A DNA stretch of 64,000 bases from Flavobacterium chilense. Its GTDB lineage: Bacteria; Bacteroidota; Bacteroidia; Flavobacteriales; Flavobacteriaceae. Below the pieces are notes generated by a model. The model had not been told where the DNA came from, did not search any database, and saw nothing but the letters and a program-made list of their open reading frames with translations. The position numbers and the translations under genes were made by a program. Where the stretch lies: positions 1 through 64,000 of the forward strand of contig NZ_LSYT01000013.1 of the NCBI RefSeq assembly GCF_001602525.1, written 5' to 3'. Shown here one piece after another: positions 1 to 9,240 of this stretch. The first letter of the stretch is position 1. Every line of letters begins with the position of its first letter.

Positions 1-1434
1 ATCACAGGAACTACCACTACAGTTTTTCCAATCACAACTCAGGGTACAACAATAGTGACTTGGAAATTTGATGATGGTAACGGAAACATAACTACAGCAG
101 ATCAAAACGTCATCATCAAAGATATCACCGCACCAATTGTTCCTGTATTCGTAGATGTCACAGGTGAATGTTCAGTTACTTTGACAGCACCAACCACAAC
201 AGATAACTGTTCTGGAATTATCACTGGAACCACCACAACTCAGTTTCCAATTACAGCTGCTGGGACAACAATGGTTACCTGGATATTTAATGATGGAAAC
301 GGAAATATTGCAACAGCAAACCAAAATGTAATTATAAATACAATTGTATTAACCGAAGCAGAAATTACAACCTGTCTTATAAATAAATCAGAATATACAG
401 TGACACTCTCTGTAAGCGGACAGGCACCTTACACTGCAACAGGAACAGGAGCACCAGGGACATGGTCAGGAAATATCTGGACATCAGGAACTATATCTTC
501 TAATACCAATTACAATGTAAACATTCAGGATAAATATGCATGTAATACAATAAATGTATCAGGAGTCGCTCCTAATTGTTGTGTTTTTAGTGTAATTTGT
601 CCAACTTTTACACCAACAACAGTATCATGTTATGATCAGTTGCCAAAAGCAACAAATCTCACTATTGCAGAATTTAAGACATTAGGAAAGGGAAACGGAA
701 ATATTACGAATACTTGCGGCGTAATCGAAATCACCGCTTTCAATAGTCCTGATCAAGGTTGTAATGCCAGTATAACCAGAACGTATACCATTACTGAATA
801 TGAGGATGCCAATAATAATGGAAAGCATGATATAGGAGAAACCACGATACTTAATAGTGCAGTTTGTACCCAAATAATCAATGTACATGATACCATAGCG
901 CCGGTTTTCACAGAAACCTTACCCGAGGCTATTATAAACACAGACTGTCAAACAATTCCGGAAGCGATGATCTTAACGGCAACAGATAACTGTAGTACAG
1001 CAGTCGTTAATTATACCGAAACAAAAGAGGAAGGAGACTGCAGCAGCAGATATTCTTTGATGAGAACCTGGGTAGCTTCTGACAGCTGTGGGAATGAGAA
1101 TAAATTTGTACAAACCATAAATGTTTCGTGTCTGCCAAATATTTACAATGCGATATCTCCAAATTCAGACGGATTAAATGACACTTTTAAAATTGAAGGT
1201 ATTGATTGTTTTCCAAACAACACAGTTAAAATATACAATCGTTATGGTGTTGTTGTGTATGAGAAAAAAGGCTATGACAACATTACTCATCCTTTTGAAG
1301 GACTTTCAGACGGACGCTCTACCATAAAAAAATCAGATAAACTTCCAACCGGGACATATTTCTATACACTGGAATATGATGATAATGGTAAAAAGGTAAG
1401 TAAGTCTGGGTATTTATATGTAAGTAATCAGTAA
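1..1434 (+). CDS. Giant surface adhesin, C-terminal part, with T9SS type B sorting domain (5' end outside window)
   Basis: The frame is open from base 1, so only the last 477 residues are visible. The first part contains two copies of an HYR/Ig-like repeat (ITGTTTT...FPIT...TWKFDDGNGN) with a period of about 219 bp (73 residues). A Cys-containing region follows, and the last 90 residues match the gliding-motility-associated type B sorting domain (NAISPNSDGLNDTFKI, KIYNRYGVVVYEK, LPTGTYFYTLEY). Proteins with this ending are exported by the type IX system and attached to or released from the cell surface. The role as adhesin is inferred from the repeats. A strong convergent terminator follows. 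Confidence 0.9.
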   Translation: MTGTTTTVFPITTQGTTIVTWKFDDGNGNITTADQNVIIKDITAPIVPVFVDVTGECSVTLTAPTTTDNCSGIITGTTTTQFPITAAGTTMVTWIFNDGNGNIATANQNVIINTIVLTEAEITTCLINKSEYTVTLSVSGQAPYTATGTGAPGTWSGNIWTSGTISSNTNYNVNIQDKYACNTINVSGVAPNCCVFSVICPTFTPTTVSCYDQLPKATNLTIAEFKTLGKGNGNITNTCGVIEITAFNSPDQGCNASITRTYTITEYEDANNNGKHDIGETTILNSAVCTQIINVHDTIAPVFTETLPEAIINTDCQTIPEAMILTATDNCSTAVVNYTETKEEGDCSSRYSLMRTWVASDSCGNENKFVQTINVSCLPNIYNAISPNSDGLNDTFKIEGIDCFPNNTVKIYNRYGVVVYEKKGYDNITHPFEGLSDGRSTIKKSDKLPTGTYFYTLEYDDNGKKVSKSGYLYVSNQ

Positions 1435-1520
1435 GTATTTTAAGGAAAGTTGCTTATCTTCAGTGCTAATGCATGGGGGATGCAGAACAGGCGGAGAATT
1501 TATCATAATAATTTTGTAAA

Positions 1521-1568
1521 ACTTCAAAAAAAGACCATTAAAATATTTTACTGGTCTTTTTTTGAAGT
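1521..1568. terminator. Bidirectional terminator between adhesin and AraC gene
   Basis: Arms at 1521-1536 and 1553-1568 pair perfectly (ACTTC, A-run, GACC / GGTC, T-run, GAAGT). The A-run on one side and T-run on the other let it work for both converging genes. Confidence 0.8.
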
Positions 1569-1587
1569 TTATGAGTAAAAATGATAA

Positions 1588-2604
1588 TCAGTATGCGTTT
1601 TCACTTACTCGTAACTTGCTTTTTATAAAATCATCTGCTGGCTTTTTCTTGAAGAACTTAAGATACTTGGCAGAAAAATAACTTAATTTACTATAATTCA
1701 ATTCATATATAACTTCAGTAAGAGAATGAAATTCTCCACTTGCCAAAAGAGTTTGTCCAAGCTTCATTTTTTCTGTAATAAAAAAATTCTGTGGTGTTTT
1801 GCCATAACATTTTTTAAATAACATTTTAAATTTAGACTCAGACATTCCTGCCATTGCTGCCAGAAAAGTTACAGAAGGAAACGGACCATATAAGTTATTA
1901 AGAAGATAAAGTTTCGTTTTAAAAATAGATTCATTATCCGCTTCAGTCATAATTTCACCTTTTTTAGTTTCCATTTCATAAAACTTATTGAAAAAATTAC
2001 CTAATAATTTTAAGGAAACTCCTTTAAGAAGAGAATCGAAAGGAAGATCATGTACCGATTTATTTTTGATTGACTGAATTAAAAGGACACTATTGCTGTC
2101 AGTATGTCCATAATGAAAAAAAGTTTTTTTGCCGGAATTCGTTTTCGTTTTTAATAATACTTTATTAGAATATTTTGCTATAAAATCAGAAAGAAATTTT
2201 TTATCAACGAGTATACGTATGGCAATAGTTTTTTCATTTGTCACAGGTTCAAAAGAGCTTTCAATTACATTATCAATAATAGCGAGATCTAATTTATCAT
2301 ATGACCCAATTTCATAATTCTTATTATTGATCTTTATTAAATTAGTATGTTCGCTTAAATCGAAATGAAAAACATATAATTGTTCTTCTGATTTCCGCCT
2401 CATTATTTTTAAAGGTTTAGTAAGTATAAAATCGATAAACACTACTGAGATACCTGGCATGATCTGAGTAAAGTAAAACTGTCCCTGTCCAATTTCTTTC
2501 GGAATCGGAATAATTTTCTTATCGATAATTTTAACTTTTAACTGATCTGCAATCTCTTGCATCCATTCAGGTGTTAAACTATAATAATGAGTAATTCTTT
2601 TCAT
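1588..2604 (-). CDS. AraC-family transcriptional regulator (paralogue 1)
   Basis: 338 residues. The C-terminal third has the two helix-turn-helix units of AraC regulators (MSESKFKMLFKKCYGKTPQ, then VIYELNYSKLSYFSAKYLKFF). The N-terminal 220 residues match no sensor domain I recognise. They begin HYYSLTPEWMQEIADQ, and the downstream gene begins almost the same way, so the two are paralogues. There is no signal peptide or membrane segment, so it acts in the cytoplasm. It lies 63 bp after the start-proximal paralogue on the same strand and could be co-transcribed with it. Inducer and targets are unknown. Confidence 0.85.
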   Translation of the reverse strand: MKRITHYYSLTPEWMQEIADQLKVKIIDKKIIPIPKEIGQGQFYFTQIMPGISVVFIDFILTKPLKIMRRKSEEQLYVFHFDLSEHTNLIKINNKNYEIGSYDKLDLAIIDNVIESSFEPVTNEKTIAIRILVDKKFLSDFIAKYSNKVLLKTKTNSGKKTFFHYGHTDSNSVLLIQSIKNKSVHDLPFDSLLKGVSLKLLGNFFNKFYEMETKKGEIMTEADNESIFKTKLYLLNNLYGPFPSVTFLAAMAGMSESKFKMLFKKCYGKTPQNFFITEKMKLGQTLLASGEFHSLTEVIYELNYSKLSYFSAKYLKFFKKKPADDFIKSKLRVSENAY

Positions 2605-2667
2605 ATGACATTCTGTTTTAATACTGGAAGAATTATTTTTGTTGTATCTGAATATATTAAAAGCATT

Positions 2668-3648
2668 TTATATTTGTTGAATGAATGCCTTAGGGCTTAT
2701 TCCAAAATGCTTTTTGAATTTTGAAGCAAAATAAGAGTTGTTTGTAAAGTTTAATCTGTTAGAAATTTGAGATACTGTAAACTGCTTGGTTTCTAACAAT
2801 TCTTTTGCATGCAACAATTTATTATCTATAAAAAAACCGTTTGGTGTATTTCCGGTAATTTTATTAAAAAGGTTTTTAAATTTAGACTCTGACATGTTTG
2901 CTTTTTCAGCCAGTAGTTTTATACTTGGGAAATGATCTTCAATATTATCAGTCAAATACATTTGAGTAGATATGATAGTGTTTAAATCCTGCTTATTTAC
3001 AGTTTGAATGATAATACGTTTGGTAGCAATCTTTTTTAAATAATTAGAGATCAGCATATGCACAGTTCCAATTAAGTTTAAATCAAATATTGGTCCTCCA
3101 ACCTTATATTTTCTCAGATCATCCAAGATGTGAAACGTTTCGCTGCTCATTCTGTCAAATCGTATAATAGTATTTTGTTCGGGATCTAATAATTTATCAA
3201 TATGAGGTAAATCAATATTGTTTTTTTGAGCATAGGCTTCAATTATACCTTTCTTAATAAAAATGCATAAAGCAAAGGTTTTACTGCCTCTGTTTACATT
3301 ATAATTAGAATCTAGTGCACCATCAATAACAGATAAATTATATTGCCATTTGCTTACATTATACATAAAGTTATGTCCTGATACTATAGCTTCTCCTTCT
3401 GTAAGATTATAATAATATCCCACAAAATCTTTTTTAAGGTTTTTTTGTATCAGATGTAGATTCTTTTTGTATTCTACATCAATATAATAAGCTACAATCC
3501 CTTCTTCACATTTCAAAAAATAACGGGTTCCTGTTTGGATATCTTCCGGAACGATGATAAAATTGCCTTCTACCTTTCCTCCAAATTGTTCTGCTAAATT
3601 TTCTACCCAATCAAGATCTGCGCTATAATAATGTTCAATTGTTTTCAT
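2668..3648 (-). CDS. AraC-family transcriptional regulator (paralogue 2)
   Basis: 326 residues. The C-terminal AraC DNA-binding domain is clear (ANMSESKFKNLFNKITGNTP, then ISNRLNFTNNSYFASKFKKHF, ending GISPKAF). The N-terminus (HYYSADLDWVENLAEQFG...) aligns with that of the next gene downstream, with shared features such as Tyr-Tyr-Ser, Trp and Ala-x-Gln near the start and a conserved YF about 45 residues in. This points to a tandem duplication. The gene follows the sigma-54 two-component genes after a 349-bp gap containing a weak hairpin, so it may have its own promoter. Confidence 0.85.
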   Translation of the reverse strand: MKTIEHYYSADLDWVENLAEQFGGKVEGNFIIVPEDIQTGTRYFLKCEEGIVAYYIDVEYKKNLHLIQKNLKKDFVGYYYNLTEGEAIVSGHNFMYNVSKWQYNLSVIDGALDSNYNVNRGSKTFALCIFIKKGIIEAYAQKNNIDLPHIDKLLDPEQNTIIRFDRMSSETFHILDDLRKYKVGGPIFDLNLIGTVHMLISNYLKKIATKRIIIQTVNKQDLNTIISTQMYLTDNIEDHFPSIKLLAEKANMSESKFKNLFNKITGNTPNGFFIDNKLLHAKELLETKQFTVSQISNRLNFTNNSYFASKFKKHFGISPKAFIQQI

Positions 3649-3997
3649 AGGCTGATTTATTTATATAAAGTTAATGTTTTTTGTTAAAATGCTGAATAAT
3701 AGTGAATTAAAAATTATCAGGACTACAAATCCTTTTCTTAGATAAGGTTTGTAATCGATTTGAAATAGACATATTTCACCTTTAATGCACAGTGGTTTTG
3801 CATTTTTAAGGCATTAATAAAATTATAGGATAAATCTTATTTTGTTATTTTATTGGCTTATAGTAGACAAATGACGTGCCGAATATTTTATATTTTTTAC
3901 TTTGTATTGATAATCAATTTGTTAGGTTTTTTCGATTTCAATACACAATATTTAGGCATAAGGAGAATTTACTCATGAGTGGAGTAAATCCCCTTTT
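3649..3997. other. Intergenic region with weak hairpin, no gene seen
   Basis: 349 bp of AT-rich sequence upstream of the second AraC gene. At 3959-3996 an imperfect hairpin (AATTTACTC / GAGTAAAT core) sits just after the response-regulator stop codon and may attenuate read-through. I see no ORF, RNA gene or clear TAnnTTTG promoter with a matching -33 box. Confidence 0.5.
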
Positions 3998-5326
3998 TTA
4001 GATTATTTTTTGATTTAACGTCTTCCTGTCAATTTGTAGAATTCTTGCAGCTTGTGTTTTATTGTTGCCAACAGCAGTCAATACTTTTAAAATTTGATCC
4101 TTTTCGTACTCCTTCAGTGATTTAAAAGAATCTTTTTTCTCTGATAAATGATATTTAAGATGTTCTGGTACATTTTGCAGTGTGATAATGTCATCACTCA
4201 AAATAATCATGCGCTGGATTATATTTTCCAGTTCACGTATATTACCTGGCCAGGAGTAACGATGTAATACTTTGTAAACTTTATCATCCATTACAATTTG
4301 AGGTTTATTGTATTCGATGCAGTATTTAGAAATAAAACTATCTGCTAACAACACAATATCATCTATACGGTCTCTTAACGGAGCTGTTTTTATATTGACA
4401 ACATTAATGCGATAATATAAATCTTCTCTAAATGTACCTTTTACCACCATTTGATAAAGATCATTGTTCGTAGCTGATATTATTCTGATGTCTATTTTTT
4501 CAGGAATAGTAGATCCTATTCGGGTGATTTCTTTTTCCTGTAAAACACGCAAAAGCCTTGTTTGAACAGCCATAGGAGCATTACCAATTTCATCCAGAAA
4601 AATAGTGCCTCCGTTTGCTGCCTGAAATAAACCAATTTTAGATTCAGTTGCGCCAGTAAAAGAACCTTTTGTAAAACCAAATAATTCAGATTCCATTAAG
4701 TTCTCAGGGATACCTCCGCAGTTAACTACTATAAATGGCATTTTGGCCAACTCACCCTTATTATGTATTGCTTTTGCAATTAATTCTTTTCCTGTGCCGG
4801 TTTCTCCTTCGATTAATACATTTGCCTTATTATTGCTGACGCGCTTGATAATATCAACTAAGTCTTTAAATTGTTTAGACTGTCCAATTATGCCGGCATA
4901 ACTATTCTCATCAGAAGCAGCAATAGAAAAATTTGTTGAGTCTAGACTATTTTTAATTTTTAAAAGCGATAATTGAACTGCTTTATAAAGCTCCTCTGCG
5001 GTAAAAGGCTTGATTAAATATTCTAAAGCTCCAGATTTTATGGCATCAATAGCATTATCTATAGATGGCATTCCGGTTATAACTAATTTAGGCAATAGCG
5101 GGAAATGTTCTTCGGCATATTTAAGTAACTCTAATCCATCAATTTCAGGCATATTAAGATCTGTAATTAATAGATCAATAGGATGTTCTTTTAATATTTC
5201 AGTTGCTTCCGTAACCGAAGAAGCTTTATAAGTACGAAAGTGTAAGTTTTTTATATGACGCTGAACGAGATCCAGCATTTCATAATTGTCATCTACAATA
5301 AGTATATTTTGTTTTTTTGAATTCAT
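3998..5326 (-). CDS. NtrC-family sigma-54-dependent response regulator
   Basis: 442 residues. The receiver domain (about 7-120) has the acidic pair D12-D13 and phosphoacceptor D56 in LLITDLNMP. The AAA+ domain (about 145-370) has Walker A GETGTGKE near 174, a sigma-54 contact loop GSFTGA (Ser for the usual Ala) and Walker B GGTIFLDEIG. A Fis-type helix-turn-helix (NNKTQAARILQIDRKTLNQK) ends the protein. It would activate RpoN promoters when phosphorylated. The kinase gene lies 6 bp upstream on the same strand, so the two form an operon and probably a cognate pair. Targets are unknown; I found no convincing -24/-12 promoter nearby. Confidence 0.93.
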   Translation of the reverse strand: MNSKKQNILIVDDNYEMLDLVQRHIKNLHFRTYKASSVTEATEILKEHPIDLLITDLNMPEIDGLELLKYAEEHFPLLPKLVITGMPSIDNAIDAIKSGALEYLIKPFTAEELYKAVQLSLLKIKNSLDSTNFSIAASDENSYAGIIGQSKQFKDLVDIIKRVSNNKANVLIEGETGTGKELIAKAIHNKGELAKMPFIVVNCGGIPENLMESELFGFTKGSFTGATESKIGLFQAANGGTIFLDEIGNAPMAVQTRLLRVLQEKEITRIGSTIPEKIDIRIISATNNDLYQMVVKGTFREDLYYRINVVNIKTAPLRDRIDDIVLLADSFISKYCIEYNKPQIVMDDKVYKVLHRYSWPGNIRELENIIQRMIILSDDIITLQNVPEHLKYHLSEKKDSFKSLKEYEKDQILKVLTAVGNNKTQAARILQIDRKTLNQKII

Positions 5327-5332
5327 TCTGCA

Positions 5333-6424
5333 TTAACTTAAAGGCAATCTAATTTTAAATATTGTTCCTGTGGGAGAATTATCCTGAACTGTTATTTCTC
5401 CGTTATGGTTTTTGATGATTCCGTGAACAACACTAAGTCCAAGTCCGGAACCTTCTTTTGTATTTTTTGTGGTAAAAAAAGGCTCGAATATTCGGGGTTT
5501 AATATTTTCCGGAATTCCGGAGCCTTGATCTTCAATAGTTATATATAAGTTCTCCTGATCATTTTCAATAATTATTTTTATAGTGCTATTTTTAGGCGAT
5601 GCATGTACGGCATTTATGGTCAGATTAAAAAGAGCCTGAGTTATTTGTACCGAATCAACTTTTATAGTGCTAATAGTATTCTTAAAAATAAGTTCACCCT
5701 TGATTCCATTTTTCTGAAAATTTTGTTTTAAAAACGACCAGACAAAAATGATGATAGGTTTAATCTCTTCCACTTTTAGCTGACTCGGCATTTCGCACGA
5801 AAAAAACATTAGTTTCTTTACGATTTCACGAGTATAAATTACCGAGTTGATAATAGTTTTTATATCTGAATCGATTTCAGGATTAGTATTGCTCCGTGCA
5901 ATTAATTCGGCATAACCTAAAATATTTCCCAAAGGATTATTTAGTTCGTGAGCAATTGTGGCGGCCATTTCACCAATACCAGAGAGCCGGTCCATTCGTT
6001 CGAGAGCTCTTCGTAAAGAAGCTTTTCTTTCTAAAACGAGAAATTTTTCAATATAATTTTCAATTTCAATTGCAACAGTGTCCAGAAGTTTTTGTTCATC
6101 ATCCAGAAACGGATCCTCACTATATTTTTCTTTGGGATAATGCACCTTTATAAAACCCTGATCCATTTCAGCTATTGGAATAATACTAATCTGAGATATA
6201 GTGTTTTTGGGCAATTTAGAAGTTGATAAATTATAATGAAGAACCTGTATTTCTATAATAGCATCGTCATTAAATCTCCAGGCCTTTTTAACGCTGTTGA
6301 TTATATTTCTTAAAACATCTGTATCTAAGCTATGAGCGAGTGATATTATTTTTGATATCTCATAAAGACAAGTTAATTCCTTTACTCTTTCTGTAAGTTT
6401 TTCGTTTAGGGCTAAAGATTTCAT
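5333..6424 (-). CDS. Soluble NtrB-like sensor histidine kinase
   Basis: 363 residues without a transmembrane segment. A GAF-like sensor region occupies about residues 10-125 (weak, inferred from size and position). The HisKA H-box is IAHELNNPLGNILGYAE near 155-175. The HATPase domain shows the N-box (LFNLTINAVHAS), G1 (DQGSGIP), F-box (EPFFTTK) and G2 (GSGLGLSVV). This layout resembles NtrB-type kinases that feed sigma-54 activators, which fits the response regulator 6 bp downstream. The signal is probably cytoplasmic. Confidence 0.92.
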   Translation of the reverse strand: MKSLALNEKLTERVKELTCLYEISKIISLAHSLDTDVLRNIINSVKKAWRFNDDAIIEIQVLHYNLSTSKLPKNTISQISIIPIAEMDQGFIKVHYPKEKYSEDPFLDDEQKLLDTVAIEIENYIEKFLVLERKASLRRALERMDRLSGIGEMAATIAHELNNPLGNILGYAELIARSNTNPEIDSDIKTIINSVIYTREIVKKLMFFSCEMPSQLKVEEIKPIIIFVWSFLKQNFQKNGIKGELIFKNTISTIKVDSVQITQALFNLTINAVHASPKNSTIKIIIENDQENLYITIEDQGSGIPENIKPRIFEPFFTTKNTKEGSGLGLSVVHGIIKNHNGEITVQDNSPTGTIFKIRLPLS

Positions 6425-6876
6425 TTTGTAAGAAATTGTTTATATTGATTTTAAATTGCGATCAAAAGTAATTAAATATTTCAGTTGTAATACTTAATTT
6501 AGTGTTATAATTTAACTATTTGAAAATAAAATAAATATGAATTATTTTTGTGTCTTATTGTAATACTTTTTTGACTTATTGCGGTTGTTTTTTCGATTAT
6601 TTTTAGATAATAAAAAACGCTTAAAAGACGATTATTTAAGTTTTGACCAAAAAATAATTCTTACAATTAAATTTATCAGCATTTGTTTTTTGTTGAGTGG
6701 GTATTTAGCAAGAAAGAGTTTTAAAAAAGCACATTAAGGTTTCTCTGCTTTTTACATTTTCGTGGTTAAATAAAAGTCTTATAATGATAGTATTATGTCT
6801 GCTAGGGATCTTTTAGAATTATTCCTTGAAGTAATTTTGCTTTTAAATCCTAAGGTAGAATTTTATACTAAATAAT
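6425..6876. other. Divergent promoter region, no gene seen
   Basis: 452 bp of very AT-rich DNA between the divergent kinase and YcxB-like genes. It must hold promoters for both, but I cannot fix a clear -33/-7 pair. There is no ORF of note, no RNA gene and no strong hairpin. Confidence 0.4.
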
Positions 6877-7410
6877 ATGAATAGTTCTGATTTTTCATTA
6901 CAATTTGGACTAAATGTTTCTGAGATACAAAAATTGAATAAAATGTATTTTGAGAATATTTATAAGGATAGAATTTTGTTAGCTTCTTGTGCCGTATTAT
7001 TTTTTGTAATCTTTTTTGATTTAAGAAGTGAGTATGATTTAATCGAATGGATCATAAGAAGCCTGGCTCTGATTATATTTTTTCTAATGGTCCAGTATTC
7101 TTTTGTGAATTCAGTTTGCAAAATCATTTTTCGGCTTGCAAAACGATTTTTAAAGTCAGAGCGGTTTGTCAATAAATATAGATTCCATTTTACTGGTTCT
7201 TTTATTTGTATTCATTCGCCTTTGGGTGATTTTACTCATAAATGGAGCAAAATTGAAAAAGCAATACTAACTAAGGATTTTTTGTTTCTCTACTTCAAAG
7301 AGAGAAACGGTTACATCGTTTCTATTTCGAATAAAGGTTCTAACAAAAGAAACATGGATGAATTGATTTCTTTTGTCGAAAACAATGTAATTCATATTAT
7401 AAAAGTATAG
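6877..7410 (+). CDS. YcxB-like membrane protein
   Basis: 177 residues. Two hydrophobic segments (about 35-50 and 60-80) are followed by a soluble C-terminal part resembling the YcxB-like domain (FHFTGSFICIHSPLGDFTHKWSKIEKAILTKDFLFLYFKERNGYIVSIS). This is the usual architecture of that small bacterial family, whose function is not established. A second gene follows 46 bp later on the same strand. The assignment rests on architecture and the C-terminal pattern. Confidence 0.65.
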   Translation: MNSSDFSLQFGLNVSEIQKLNKMYFENIYKDRILLASCAVLFFVIFFDLRSEYDLIEWIIRSLALIIFFLMVQYSFVNSVCKIIFRLAKRFLKSERFVNKYRFHFTGSFICIHSPLGDFTHKWSKIEKAILTKDFLFLYFKERNGYIVSISNKGSNKRNMDELISFVENNVIHIIKV

Positions 7411-7456
7411 TAGTTATAGCTTAAATAAAAAGATTAAATAATAAATCTGAGGAGAT

Positions 7457-7909
7457 ATGATTAAGAAAGAAAGAGTTTTAGTTCGTGATAATAAAGGGAT
7501 TTTTTTAAAAATGTTTAAAAGAAAATTCAAAAATGAATTTGATTTTTCTGAAGATTCTTTTTTACTGGAAGATGAAAATAATAAAAGTGATTTTGATAGG
7601 TCTATATTTGTAGTATATGATAATTCAGAATTATTGAATTTTTTTGAATTAGATCATAAAGGAACCAATGTCATGGTTTGTTTATTTAATAAAAATCTAC
7701 ACAATAGTTTCTCTTTTATAGAAGGTATTAAAGATTTGATATTAATAGACGCTTCGAAAACCAGAACTGAAGTCTTTGAAGACTTAAAAGAGTACTTTAA
7801 AAACTCTTCTAACTTAATTCCAAAATTACCTCAAATGAAATTTGGAAAAGGGAATATGCCTAAAGCACAATTTGATAATTTTCAGAAAGCTTTATATTTT
7901 ATGATGTAA
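7457..7909 (+). CDS. Unknown protein, possibly a degenerate receiver-like domain
   Basis: 150 residues, Lys- and Phe-rich, with no signal or membrane segment. I do not recognise the family. The order of predicted strands resembles a receiver fold: RVLVRDN near the start, SIFVVYDN in the middle, NVMVCLFN, then LILIDASKTRTEVFEDLKEYF near the end. The position of the phosphoacceptor Asp is not conserved, so any such domain would be inactive (inference). The spacing of 46 bp after the YcxB-like gene suggests co-transcription. A hairpin ends the unit. Confidence 0.55.
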   Translation: MIKKERVLVRDNKGIFLKMFKRKFKNEFDFSEDSFLLEDENNKSDFDRSIFVVYDNSELLNFFELDHKGTNVMVCLFNKNLHNSFSFIEGIKDLILIDASKTRTEVFEDLKEYFKNSSNLIPKLPQMKFGKGNMPKAQFDNFQKALYFMM

Positions 7910-8056
7910 TTTGAAAAGCTCTTTTTTTAAGAAAAGAACATTTTTAGTAATCGAACAAATTTAAAACTAGCAATGAAATATAGTTTTTGTAATTTATAAA
8001 GAAACAGATTTAAAAATTTCTCTGCTATTGTAAATACAAGTTCAGAATAAATTAAA

Positions 8057-8090
8057 CAGCAAAGCCTCAGAGAAATCTGAGGCTTTGCTG
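8057..8090. terminator. Terminator-like hairpin between convergent genes
   Basis: Perfect 14-bp arms at 8057-8070 and 8077-8090 (CAGCAAAGCCTCAG / CTGAGGCTTTGCTG) with a 6-base loop, placed between two converging genes. The T-run is short. Part of the sequence is shared with the tRNA terminators in this window. Confidence 0.6.
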
Positions 8091-8145
8091 TAATAGTTCT
8101 ACAGGGCAATTCCCGAACTGTTCAAATATTTTAAAGGAGATACTT

Positions 8146-9240
8146 TTAAAAATTAGTATTTACTTTTTTAGAACGATCTGCAATGTATGAGATAAGCCAG
8201 ATTACTTGTCCTTCTTTTACAAAATATATTTTCTTTGACTCTAAATTTGGAATACTTTCAAGACATGTTACTAATATGTTGTTTGCCGAAATTAGATACT
8301 TTTGATCATAAGTACTTAAAACTCTGGCAACCTCTTTATTTGTTTTTGCCAGGTTGCTAAACTTCGTAAAGTTGTTTTTTAGAATTGCGTCATAATCGAT
8401 AACATCCTGTAAGCTCAAAGTAACATAGTGCTCTTTTACGTCTTCATTATAATAAAGAGTAGAGAATGCCCAAACCGCTCCACCAGATAAATATAATTTA
8501 TCCTTTTTTTCTAAAGGAGGATTTGCAGCAAACATTTCTTTTGTTTTTTTGCGCAAAACTGGGTTAAAGTCGAATGATTTTTCCTGATACTTTGACATAT
8601 CATTAACCTGACTTTTATTTACTACCGTTTTTTCAACTGCATCAGTAAGTGTCATGGTACCAAAATCAAGTGATAAAGGTATAAACTCTAATTTGTTGTC
8701 TTTAAGCTCATCGATATAACCTCCTTTTGTGGTTTGAGCTCCAATATCAAGAAGAAAAGCGTTAGCATAATCAACCGGTGGTATAGCGCCTTTTACAAGT
8801 GTTTTAGCTTCTTCGTTTACATTAAGTATTTCAAGGTCCTTGTTGGTTAGCGAAGTAATTTTATTTCTTAAAACATCAATATTACGAGCAGATGTAAAAA
8901 CAGGAGCCGCTACGATAAAAATATTTTCTTCGAGAAGTTTGTAATCAGTTCTTATTTTTTTCAATTGATCAACAACAGTAATAGCAGTTTTGTTGATGTC
9001 TTCCTGAGGTAATTCACCGTAAGAAGCAATATGATCAGCAAAACTAATTCTTTCAGTCGCAAAGTAAAGAATCTTATAATCTGCTTTTTTAATGTTATTT
9101 ACATCAATAACAGAAACTTTTATTGCTCTTCGTCCGATTTCAATTCCGGCATAAATACTTTTTTGAGAAAAAGAGTTAATGGAAAAAAATAAATTTAAAA
9201 GAATAAAAAATAGAATTTGGGATTTGTTTTTCTTAAACAT
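8146..9240 (-). CDS. Exported Ppx/GppA-like (ASKHA-fold) protein
   Basis: 364 residues with an N-terminal signal peptide (KSQILFFILLNLFFSINSFS, then QKSIY). After it, the order of motifs follows exopolyphosphatase/GppA proteins: phosphate-1 loop GIEIGRRAIKVSVIDV, FIVAAPVFTSARN (cf. AVATSAxRxAxN), ILNVNEEAKTL (cf. the SGxEEA catalytic Glu region), phosphate-2 loop LLDIGAQTTKGGYID (cf. DIGGGSTE) and a C-terminal LYLSGGAVWA. Ppx/GppA enzymes hydrolyse polyphosphate or pppGpp in the cytoplasm, so a signal peptide is unexpected. The DIGGGS loop is altered, so activity is uncertain. It is a single-gene unit. Fold assignment is inferred from motif order. Confidence 0.65.
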   Translation of the reverse strand: MFKKNKSQILFFILLNLFFSINSFSQKSIYAGIEIGRRAIKVSVIDVNNIKKADYKILYFATERISFADHIASYGELPQEDINKTAITVVDQLKKIRTDYKLLEENIFIVAAPVFTSARNIDVLRNKITSLTNKDLEILNVNEEAKTLVKGAIPPVDYANAFLLDIGAQTTKGGYIDELKDNKLEFIPLSLDFGTMTLTDAVEKTVVNKSQVNDMSKYQEKSFDFNPVLRKKTKEMFAANPPLEKKDKLYLSGGAVWAFSTLYYNEDVKEHYVTLSLQDVIDYDAILKNNFTKFSNLAKTNKEVARVLSTYDQKYLISANNILVTCLESIPNLESKKIYFVKEGQVIWLISYIADRSKKVNTNF

